From the NCBI GenBank assembly GCA_030549175.1, contig JAUKUA010000003.1:434001-498000 (forward strand): a stretch of 64,000 nt of DNA, read 5' to 3'. This document shows positions 55,652 through 64,000 of this stretch, in pieces (position 1 is the first letter of the stretch; each line of letters opens with the position of its first letter). The position numbers were made by a program, and so were the translations under genes. The stretch comes from Lasiosphaeris hirsuta (Eukaryota > Ascomycota > Sordariomycetes > Sordariales > Lasiosphaeriaceae). The notes beneath the pieces were generated by a model. That model saw only the letters and a list, made by a program, of their open reading frames with translations, did no database searches and was not told the origin of the DNA.

Positions 55652-57522
55652 GATGGCGATTCGGGTAGGACTCGGGACAATGCCGACGGGAGATATGGCC
55701 CAGAGCTCTGCTAGCTGACATTAGGGAAGACATGGAGTGGATATATGCCCAAGATGATCACACAACTCCATGTTCTTCGCCATGGAGAGGGATGGGGAGA
55801 GTTTCACGACCTCCTGGTGCCCGGTACGGCGCTACGCTGTGAAGATCTCCCTGCCGGTCTCAGACAGGGAGAACTGGTGGAAGGAAGATGTGGCTTTGCC
55901 CAGCTATTTTGGCAGCTACAGGAGAGCGTCACATCCGGGCGGCGTCAGGAAGGTGATTCTCCCACGAGCACAAGCCAATTGTTTGGAACAACGGCGTCGC
56001 ACTGAGTCACGGAGGAAAGGTGACAGTCGGCCTGGCGAGGGAAGGGGGACATTGCACGAAAACGGAGGTGCAGCAGGCCACTGCCAGCGGCATCGAGGGT
56101 GTGATGGCTGCTGACGATGAAATGCATCATCACCTTCACTTCCAGCTCTCAAACCCCATCACAAGAGCGCAGGGTGGTATGCAGCCTCTGGACGCAAGGA
56201 GGCTGATCATTGCGGGATGCCAAGAAGATAACCGAGGTCTGGGTGCGGGGTGTCGAGTGATTGGCGATGACGAGTGAAAGACAGCATCGAGTCGACACAG
56301 CTCAGAGCGACGAGAGAAAAGAGTAGGCCGTGTCGACGATCCCGTGGCGCCGCGATCCCATTCGGCCTCACCTGTGGTGGTTTGGCCAGTCGCGGCGTTG
56401 TGCGGACGCCCTCATGCACAAATCCAAGACGCTTGTGTGCAAATACTTTCCGTCGTCACAAACATGGAGAAGAGCAAGGGCCGACTGGGGTGTTGGGACG
56501 TGTTGCGCCGGCGCTGTCATTGGACCAAATCGCATCACTCGGGCCTGCATGTCTCGGAGCACAGGCCACGGAGTTTGGAGTTTTTGTTTGCGCGCGAGAC
56601 ATGGGAATGGAGGACGGGAAGAGGAGTCGAAGTTGCAGCCAAAAATACCGATTCAACTCCAGCCGCAAGGGAATTCCATCAACGTGCTTTTCGGCCAGGG
56701 CAAGAACGCCAAGCGGCCGGCCCGCACCCAACTCGCGCAAAGGCCACCTCACCTCGGGCATGTCACTGCAGCACTCCCGCGAGCATCCCTGCGAGCATCC
56801 CCCGCGAGTAACCCCACGACGAGGGTCAGTTCCTTCCAAGTTGGCAGGATTGTTGACACGCGCGATAAACATCGTATTGCCCACCTCATCAAAAGGTTCG
56901 CTCTTTCCGACATGCTATTCTCGGCTCTACTCGCCGCAAACGACCCTCGTTGTCCGTTATTTTCCCTTCTGCTTGCGAATTTTGTAGTTTTGTCTCAAAC
57001 ACTTTCCGAGTGGTGTAGTGTTTGTTGCATGCCTCCCTTCTTTCTATCCAGCAATCTCCTGCCCTTGCTCTTGTTCAGCCTTGCAAGTTGGGTATTCGGG
57101 TTTGGGAGCCGACAGGAAAAAGCAATCGGCTTGCGGTATGCTGTCGCTGCCTTTGTCTCGCCCAGACATGCATGGCGGGAAAAGCACCCAAGGTGCAGCT
57201 GCCATTGCACCCTTTGCCCGACATAACTCAGCTCAGGGGCCAGTTGGAGAGCAGCTCGACTTGCATCTGGCACTCCACCACCTATACCACTCTGCTAGGG
57301 GTCCCGCCGGGGTTGGTTGCCTGATGTAAATGAGTTGCCGGCCAAATATCTTCCTGTGATATCCTCCTCATGCGCTCCTTCTTTCCTGTGGTCCTTGTTT
57401 ATCGCCGGGTAAATAGGTCAAGCGTCATTTACCATACAGTCGTTGATCTTTTCTTGGATTGGGACTGCCAAATACTCAAGTTGAGCCACCGTTAATTCCT
57501 ACTCGCCGCCCATCTACCCAAG
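55652..57522. other. Divergent intergenic region
   Basis: 1.9 kb. A 298-codon plus-strand frame (56330-57226) is Arg/Ser/Cys-rich with no motif and overlaps other open frames; I treat it as chance. No specific element seen. Confidence 0.45.
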
Positions 57523-58587
57523 ATGCAGCTCCTGTCACTCGTTAAATCGTCCCTCTACCTTGTCTCCGTCCTCTTCTCTCCAGCCTCATCACACGGCATA
57601 GCTGCCCGCGCGTCGAACTCAACGATCGACGATGGCCCCTTTCCCGCCGACCTCAACGGGTCCAACATCACCTACCCATGGCCCGTGAAGCTGTACCGCT
57701 TCGAGTCTCAAGGCCAGCCACTCGAAATGGCCTTCATGGACGTCCCTCCAAGCGGCCAGGCCGCCTCCCACGAAGCCGCTCCCATCGCCGTCCTCCTCCA
57801 CGGCAGGAACTTCTGCGCCGCCACCTGGCAAGACACCACCAGCAACCTCAGCGCCGCCGGCTACCGCGTCGTCATCCCCGACCAGGTCGGCTTCTGCAAG
57901 TCGTCCAAACCGGCGGGCTACCAGTTCAGCCTGCACCAGCTGGCCCTCAACACGCACAATTTGTTGACTGTCGTTGCGCCCAACACCACGGCCACCGTCA
58001 TCGGTCACTCGCTCGGCGGCATGCTCGCCGCGCGCTACGCCCTCATGTACCCCTCGTCCACGGCGGCCCTGGTGCTCGCCAACCCCATCGGCCTCGAGGA
58101 CTGGAAGGCGGTCGGGGTGCCGTACCAGGCCATCGAGACGACGCTGGAGGGTGAGCGCGCCAGCACGTACGCCAGCATCCGCGGGTACGAGCAGGCCACC
58201 TACTACTTGGGCTTGTGGGCGGCGGCGTACGACGTGTGGGTGAACATGCTGGTCAACGTGTACCAGGGTAGCCAGGGGGGCGCGTTCGCGGCGGACCAGG
58301 CGCTCGTGGTCGACATGGTGCTGACGCAGCCGGTGGTGTACGAGTTCGGGCTGATTAGGCCACGCACGCTGCTGCTGATCGGGGAGAAGGACACGACGGC
58401 CATCGGGAAGCAGTGGTCGCCGCCCGAGGTGCAGGCCAGGCTGGGGCGCTACGACGTCCTCGGCAAGAAGGCGGCGGCGGTCATCCCCCGGTCTACGTAC
58501 GTAGGCTTTCCCGACCTGGGACATGCGCCACAGATTCAGGACCCGGCGAGGTTTCACAAGGCGTTGATGAAATGGCTGACAGAGTGA
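57523..58587 (+). CDS. Secreted alpha/beta hydrolase
   Basis: Single exon, 354 aa. Seen: a signal peptide ending near SPASSHG; a pre-domain with N-glycosylation sites; the oxyanion-hole segment VLLHGRNFCAATWQDT; nucleophile elbow VIGHSLGG (Ser about 163); acid candidate in LLLIGEKDTTA; and His in FPDLGHAPQIQDP near the C-terminus. The triad order and length fit esterases, epoxide hydrolases and related non-lipase members. The HGxNF oxyanion sequence and the absence of introns recall bacterial homologues, so ancient transfer is possible but not shown. The cap region (residues 190-270) is rich in aromatic residues. Substrate unknown; export suggests an extracellular ester or detoxification role. 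Confidence 0.88.
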   Translation: MQLLSLVKSSLYLVSVLFSPASSHGIAARASNSTIDDGPFPADLNGSNITYPWPVKLYRFESQGQPLEMAFMDVPPSGQAASHEAAPIAVLLHGRNFCAATWQDTTSNLSAAGYRVVIPDQVGFCKSSKPAGYQFSLHQLALNTHNLLTVVAPNTTATVIGHSLGGMLAARYALMYPSSTAALVLANPIGLEDWKAVGVPYQAIETTLEGERASTYASIRGYEQATYYLGLWAAAYDVWVNMLVNVYQGSQGGAFAADQALVVDMVLTQPVVYEFGLIRPRTLLLIGEKDTTAIGKQWSPPEVQARLGRYDVLGKKAAAVIPRSTYVGFPDLGHAPQIQDPARFHKALMKWLTE

Positions 58588-59162
58588 GTTCCGCTTGTAC
58601 CTATAGAGGAAATGTGTGTGCATGATCGATGATAATATGACGATGGCCATGTGGTTAGCTTTTTTTACAAGGGGGTCAGGGCGATGGGCAAGTTGCTTGA
58701 ATGGTTGATGTCACGATTGTAATATTAGCATCACATCTTCAGTAATCGTATCTCTTACACCAGTCTGTGCCACGGGTGTGATAGGGGTTGTTTGGTTGTT
58801 GGCATCCGACTGGCTGTTGTCGTTCAAGGTCCCCGATACGGCAGGGGGCAACGCCACAGCTTGAAGGGAGGTGCGAAATGCCAGGCCTCGAGCAACCATC
58901 CCGACCGCAACATCATCACCCGATAGCCGCCGCGCAGGCTCGAGTAAAACGGTTCTGAATTGACCTGTATATCATGCATGTGGTATGACTCCCTAGCACG
59001 CCGCAACCGAAATGCAAAGCCTGCCAATCCAGCCAAGCCCTTAGGGGTGGCTTTTATTCATCCCTTGTCTTCCCCGGTCGTTGGAAAGACGAATCCCAGG
59101 TTGACAGAATCGTTTGTTCCTCGAGTTCCCCAATGACCCATCCTTGCGTCCCAAATCATCCT
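58588..59162. other. Convergent intergenic region
   Basis: 575 bases between the hydrolase and RPL23 3' ends; no gene seen. Confidence 0.55.
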
Positions 59163-60073
59163 TTACATCACAACGCCGGAGTTGCTGGCAATACGGGGCC
59201 AAAGCTCGGCGGCCTCCTTACCGACAGGGCCGGTAATGGCGGAGCCCTTCATCTCACCCTTGGGGTTGACGATCTGTAGTAAAGCGTGTCAGCATCCGGT
59301 CACATAGCTTTGTAGAGCCCCAAACAATATGGTCCGAGTCCAACATGGGCTGCTCGCGCCCATCCGCATCCAGCTTCCAGACCACCCTGCAAAGGAAATT
59401 CGGTACTTACGACACCGGCGTTGTCCTCGAAGTAGAGGAATACACCATCGAAGCGCTTCCACGGCTTGGACTGGCGGACGATAACGGCGGGGTGGACCTT
59501 CTTCCGGAGCTCCGGCTTTCCCTTCTTGACTGTGGCCATCACCATGTCGCCGACACCGCCTGCGGGCATCCTGTTGAGGCGGGCACCGATACCCTTGACG
59601 GAAATGATGTAAAGGTTGCGAGCACCGGAGTTGTCGCAGCAGTTCATGATGGCACCACTATCCCTTCAGTCAGCCATGTTCCCTTTGCCCTAATTTGTGT
59701 CCCCTCGCTCGGCCGCAAGAACCAGGACTGGTCGTAATTCGCGAAGTGGGATGGAATCGCACGTACACTGGGAGACCCAGGGTCATCTTGAGTTTGCCAC
59801 CAGGGGCACCACGACTATAGAAAAGGTTGTTAGCAATCATGCACTTGGGCAATATCGAAAACTTCGAATCCGCTGCCGTCTGCTGCAATTTTGATCGAGC
59901 GTGTCGCAGCCCGTTCGCGGAGCATGATCGATCCCACAGACACTGAGGGTGTCTTCTATTCCTCCCTCCACGCCAGCGGTCGTCTGACTCGTAATTCCTC
60001 CCAACAATGGCGAGCAGACGGCAGTTCTGTGCTGGAATCCAAGGGCAGGCTGTACTCACGAAATCTTGGCCAT
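59163..60073 (-). CDS. rpl23: 60S ribosomal protein uL14 (L23)
   Basis: Minus-strand exons 60073-60060, 59814-59767, 59657-59411 and 59273-59163, 139 aa. Component of the large cytosolic subunit near the factor-binding site and the bridge to the small subunit. Seen: [30 protein letters not shown]; a uL14 core [63 protein letters not shown]; and the terminal [13 protein letters not shown], all near-identical to other eukaryotes. Four exons with a 14-nt first coding exon (MAKIS), a common design in fungal ribosomal genes, so a simple frame search misses most of it. A telomere-like box lies about 220 bases upstream, as is typical of such promoters. Confidence 0.97.
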
Positions 60074-60589
60074 TGCGACGGTGTTGGTGCGTAAATGACG
60101 ACTGGGCGATGAAGAGTCGAAATTTCGGGATTTGCGGAAAACCAAGCACAAATTGAACGTCTGCCGCGATATTTTTTTTGGTGTGGATCGAAAACCCTAC
60201 CGAATTTGTGATCGGTCACGTGGACTGCATGGTGGGGTCGCCTTGACTTTTCATGTGGGGCCAAGCCCCGAAAGGGCTGGCTACCCTCCCACCCTAACCC
60301 TATGAACCTGCTCGTGGGGTCCAGCGCTGACACCGTTTGCCAGTATTTTTGGCTGAAGCATGTTAGTGCACAAGCCATGGGCTGCGTGCGATGCAGTCTT
60401 GGCTCACAGAAACCAACGACTTGTCCCATTGGCATTTGACATTAGGGTGACATTAATTGAGGAAAATGTTATCTTTGCAAGGCTCGCATCTCGGCGTCTC
60501 CCATTACCTCGGAAAATTTGCTCCCGGGGTTATGAGCTCCCAGCAACAAACACACACCGAGAAGCAAATGGAAATCTTGAAGGGCCATG
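60074..60589. other. Intergenic: RPL23 promoter and malic-enzyme 3' flank
   Basis: 516 bases. Holds the presumed ribosomal-protein promoter with a T8 run near 60172 and a telobox-like element; nothing coding. Confidence 0.5.
60292..60303 (-). promoter_or_regulatory. Telobox-like element of RPL23
   Basis: CCCTAACCCTAT on the plus strand (telomere-like on the gene's strand), about 220 bases upstream of the RPL23 ATG. Telomere-like boxes bound by Tbf1-type factors are known from many fungal ribosomal-protein promoters. Confidence 0.5.
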
Positions 60590-62619
60590 TCACGCCTCAT
60601 TCGGTCTCTGCACACTGCCGACAACCTTTAACTCCCCCCTCGCCTCACGGCTCGCCCCCTCCGCAGGGACATATTTGAGCGGCCGATAAACAGGCTCCCA
60701 CATCTGCTCATGAATCCACTCATCTAGCTCCACCTCGTCCGTCGGGATGCCGGCCTGGGTCGCAACCCCCTCGTCCACAGCCGTCTGGATCACCTTGCGC
60801 GCCACCCGCACGCTGACATCGCGCACGACGTCCACCCCCGGCAGAAGCGGCGCCGTGTCCCGTTGGTCCTTCAGCGCAGGCCCCATCGCGGCAACCGCCT
60901 TGGTTGCCGTCACGAGCATCTTGTCCGTCACGCGCGTGGTGCGAGAGAGGACGGACCCGAGCCCGATGCCGGGGAAGACGACGCTGTTGTTGCACTCGGC
61001 GACCTCGATCTCTATCTCCGTGCCGTCGGCGCCCCAGGGGCCCTTGACGGGCTTGAAGGGGCTGCCGGTGGCGACGAGGGCTTTGCCGTTGGTCCAGGCG
61101 AGGAGGTCGGCGGGGACCGCTTCGTGGAGCCGGGTCGGGTTGGAGAGGGGCAGGATGATAGGGCGCTCGACGTGCGAAGCCATGGCGCGCACGATCTCCT
61201 CGGTGAAGGCCCCGGGGACGGTGGAGGTGCCGATGAGTGCGTTGGGCTTTACTTCTTCGATCACGCCCAGAAGGTCGGTCTTTTTGTCAGCCCATTCCTC
61301 CTTGGATCGCGCGAAGCCTTTTTGCGCACCGGAGAGCTTGTCAACTCCAGTGATGAGAAGCCCAGGCTTGTCGACCAACCTGATGGACGTTAGCTATCGC
61401 ATTTCTAGGAGCAGGGGCACTTGGCATACCATATCTGCTTTGCCGCCTCCTCCGCGCTGATGCCTCTCTCCGCCGCTATGGCATCGCGCACTTGGTCTGC
61501 AATGCCGACTCCAGCTGTGCCAGCGCCAAAGACCACCAGGCGAAGATCGCTCAACCCTAGTTTTGAGACATGCAGGGCAGCCATGATGGCAGCTAGTGTC
61601 ACACAGCCAGTCCCTTGAACGTCGTCGTTGAAGCAGGGGATTTCCGGTCGGTACTTGTCCAAGAGGCGTCGTGCTAACTCGTATTAGACCTCCTTTTCCG
61701 TCAAGTATGGAGTCAAACTCACCGTTGTCCAGTCCAAAGTCTTCGAAATGGATAAACGCCTTTGGGTATAGCTTGCGGGCCGACTTGACAAACGTGTCAA
61801 CAAAGTTGTCATACTTCTCGCCTCGAACGCGCTTCTCCCGCAGTCCCAGGTACAGGTCATCGTTGAGCAAGTCCTCGTTATCGGTACCGCAGTCCAAAAC
61901 GACGGGCAAGACACGATTGGGGTGAATGCCGGCGCATAATGTCGTGAGGATTAGCTTGGCGTTGGATATCAGGATACCGCCGCACCCTTGATCCCCGATG
62001 CCGAGGATTTCCTCTCCGTCTAGGTGCCGTCAGTTCCTCTCCGTCTGCAGACGGTTATTCGGGGGTACCTACCGGTGACTACAATGTAGTCGATCTCCTC
62101 GGCGGTGCCCCACAGTGACAAATCATGGTACACGCGATCCACGTCGTAGATGTTCAAGAACACGCCTTCGGGTCGCCTGAAGATACGGGAGTAGTTCTGT
62201 ATTGCGTCGCCCTCGGTTGGCGTGTAGATGACGCTGAACATCTCCTCGAGGTGGTCTTGCAGCAGCTAGACACAGATCAGGACCAACTCCCCAGGCGACC
62301 TCGAATCCTTGAGCTGTGCATGTCTCACCTTGAAGAACAGCACCTCGTTTTGAACCTTCAACGAGGTCAAGAATGTGTTCTTTGCGAGATCATCATGACG
62401 GCTAGAGTATTGATCGTAAGCCCGCCGGACTTGTTGTTCCAGTGTCTGTATGCCCTGGGGTAACAACCCTGCCAGCTCAAAGTCACGGCGTTCCTCCTTG
62501 GTGAAGGCTGAGCCCTTGTTGAAGCTTTGGTGGTGAAGGAGCACTGTCCCCCTCAAAGAGCACTCGAGGGGCCCTTTTGTACTCAGGGGCAAATGCCCGA
62601 ACTTGGATTTCTCGGCCAT
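60590..62619 (-). CDS. Malic enzyme
   Basis: Minus-strand exons 62619-62329, 62265-62073, 62019-61723, 61673-61430 and 61379-60590, 604 aa. Oxidative decarboxylation of malate to pyruvate with NAD(P)+. Seen: FNKGSAFTKEERRDFELAGL; SVIYTPTEGDAIQNYS, the malic-enzyme signature; VVTDGEEILGIGDQG; FIHFEDFGLDNARRLL, with the metal-binding acid residues; CFNDDVQGTG; the NAD(P) fold VVFGAGTAGVGIAD; GTSTVPGAFTEE; LPLSNPTRLHEAVP; and NNSVVFPGIGLG. Length is normal for eukaryotic enzymes. The N-terminus has Lys, Ser and Glu but no obvious mitochondrial presequence, so a cytosolic enzyme is likelier (inference). NAD versus NADP use cannot be read with certainty. Confidence 0.95.
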
Positions 62620-63932
62620 AGCAGCAATCGCAGGGATACAGACACGAGCAGCAGAGGACGTTTAGAGGTTTCGATCAGTGGAAATGGTAATGTGATCAAG
62701 TAGAGAGATAGCGCTCTATGAAACAGGCAGTAAAATGCGCAACAGCAAGTGCCTTAGTAAGGCCAGTGGCATGTCGTGCCATTGAGGCCGGTTTGATTGC
62801 CAAGATGACGTAGTTGAGGGTCTTTTGAGCGCGATGGGAGGTGGGATCCAGCACCGAATACGGGAGGTGCAACCCCGCCCCAGCCTTCGATGGTCACGGT
62901 GCCGACCGCGCTTTCTGAGCCGAGCAGCAGCCCTAATCTTCTCACCACACTCCCACCCAAGCTTGTTTATCAGCGCCTAACAATCCTGTAAATATATTGC
63001 TAAAAGGAATTCACAGCAAAAGCAATAGCATTTTTGGGATTTGAAAGGCGTATTTCGGTATTTTAAAGACATTCTCGCATCTGAAGGTTACCGGGGGTGT
63101 TCACACCTTTGATGTTAAACAAAAACGGCTGGGTTGTGCAGAGGGAAACCCGAAAAGATTTGTTGGATCTCTTGGAGCCTCGCCGGCGTGGGTCCTGATA
63201 AAAGCAGGCCGCAGACGAGGACTATGATGGTACAGTGTTTGCTTTTGCAGCAGGGAAACTTGCGCCTCCCAGCCCATTGCCAGCCCCTTCAGGACCCTAC
63301 ACAGGACGTGTCGAGCAGAGAAGGCCTTCCAGTACAGAAGACTCACGGATTGGAGCCGTTGGAGACTCGAGTGGCTGGCAATGGATGCTGCAGTACGAAA
63401 TTCTGAGAGAAAGGAAATAAGTCGAGAAGTTTACCTCAATCCATAATCGCGCGACTAATGACGAGCCGCGACAATGACTACGTCGTTGTGCTGCGGCAGA
63501 CGATACAGGGTGGAAGAGTTTCTTGAAACAAGTTCGAGGACGCGAAAAAAATTCGGTCGATTTTGCAAAAGACGCCTTGAGAAGCTCGGACCACCAGTTA
63601 GCGCTGACAGCTGCTGACAGCTCATGACAGCTGGATTACTTGCCCTGGCCCAATGACAGCTGTGAATATGTGGAGCTGCCGCAGCCAGCATGGTCGTCTC
63701 CACGATTCGCGACGCCATCTTCTCCAACAACCACAAATCCTCCACTATCGGCGTGCTCACGACGCCTCGCACAACTCATCGTGCACCTTCACCGAGAAGC
63801 CGCCTGCGGAACCCCAGCCAAACTTGGAATTTGCCGCTCCTGGGTTTCTTCGCGTCGGCCCCAAAGTGCAGGGACAGCATAAACTGTGAGGGTTTCTAGC
63901 TCTGGTCCACTCTCTGTTACTGCCAGATCACA
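62620..63932. other. Divergent intergenic region
   Basis: 1.3 kb. An ATG at 63690 opens a 69-codon frame (MVVSTIRDAIFSNNHKSST) that may be an upstream frame or an exon of another gene; I could not link it to anything. Otherwise no gene seen. Confidence 0.4.
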
Positions 63933-64000
63933 ATGACGCGTTCCCAATCACTGTCCCGGCGTCTGTCAGCTCTGCTGCGTCATGGTCATGAAGGCAGGGG
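63933..64000 (+). CDS. tRNA 2'-phosphotransferase (Tpt1/KptA), 5' part only
   Basis: The ATG at 63933 opens MTRSQSLSRRLSALLRHGHE, which runs off the window. The LSRRLSALLRHG segment matches the start of the Tpt1/KptA family, whose fungal members begin with LSKxLSxLLRH. The enzyme removes the 2'-phosphate left by tRNA splicing, using NAD+. Only about 22 residues are visible, so the call rests on one motif, although that motif is characteristic. An upstream small frame (63690) and a possible intron just before this ATG mean that the true start could lie further left. Confidence 0.55.
   Translation, partial: MTRSQSLSRRLSALLRHGHEGR

Noticed and set aside
56330..57226. 298-codon plus-strand frame
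   Set aside because: Arg/Ser/Cys-rich, no motif, overlapped by equally open frames; looks like chance.

Overview
The window reads as a gene-rich nuclear segment of a filamentous ascomycete, most likely a Sordariomycete and plausibly of the Sordariales/Chaetomiaceae type. That placement is an inference. It rests on GC-rich coding DNA, many 46-103 nt GT-AG introns, Kex2-type KR sites after signal peptides, a Zn2Cys6 regulator, PTH11-like receptors, a HET-domain protein and lignocellulose-active secreted enzymes. I rebuilt spliced gene models by hand; every exon chain listed stays in frame from ATG to stop, except the last gene, which runs off the window.

Left part (1-9 kb): a secreted GMC flavoprotein, a secreted stand-alone AA8 (cellobiose-dehydrogenase-type) cytochrome, a ZIP zinc transporter and a secreted CE15 glucuronoyl esterase. 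Three of the four are secreted and fit extracellular attack on plant cell walls. The GMC/AA8 pair resembles a cellobiose dehydrogenase split into two neighbouring genes.

9-20 kb is gene-poor. It has short dispersed and tandem repeats, homopolymers, a large TG microsatellite, a gene for a basic unknown protein, a tRNA-derived repeat-like element, an unknown 246-aa protein, an intron-containing tRNA-like gene (Thr-CGT type) and a SAM-dependent methyltransferase.

20-35 kb holds an unknown multi-pass membrane protein, a secreted pepsin-type aspartic protease, a PTH11-like receptor, a small acidic-tailed protein whose first coding exon is only the ATG, a Tim17/22-like membrane protein, proline dehydrogenase and the KEOPS subunit Cgi121. 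37-47 kb holds a Zn2Cys6 transcription factor, a HET-domain protein, an endosulfine (Igo1-type) regulator and a Dal5-type MFS transporter.

47-51.6 kb is a second gene-poor block with a 16-bp minisatellite beside telomere-like repeats. 51.6-64 kb carries a single-pass membrane protein, a second PTH11-like receptor with one GC-AG intron, a secreted alpha/beta hydrolase, ribosomal protein uL14 (RPL23), malic enzyme, and the first codons of a probable tRNA 2'-phosphotransferase cut by the window edge.

The genes are mostly independent housekeeping or accessory units rather than one pathway. The strongest candidate for something undescribed is the 0.7-8.8 kb secreted redox/esterase group, in which the esterase lacks the canonical catalytic glutamate.
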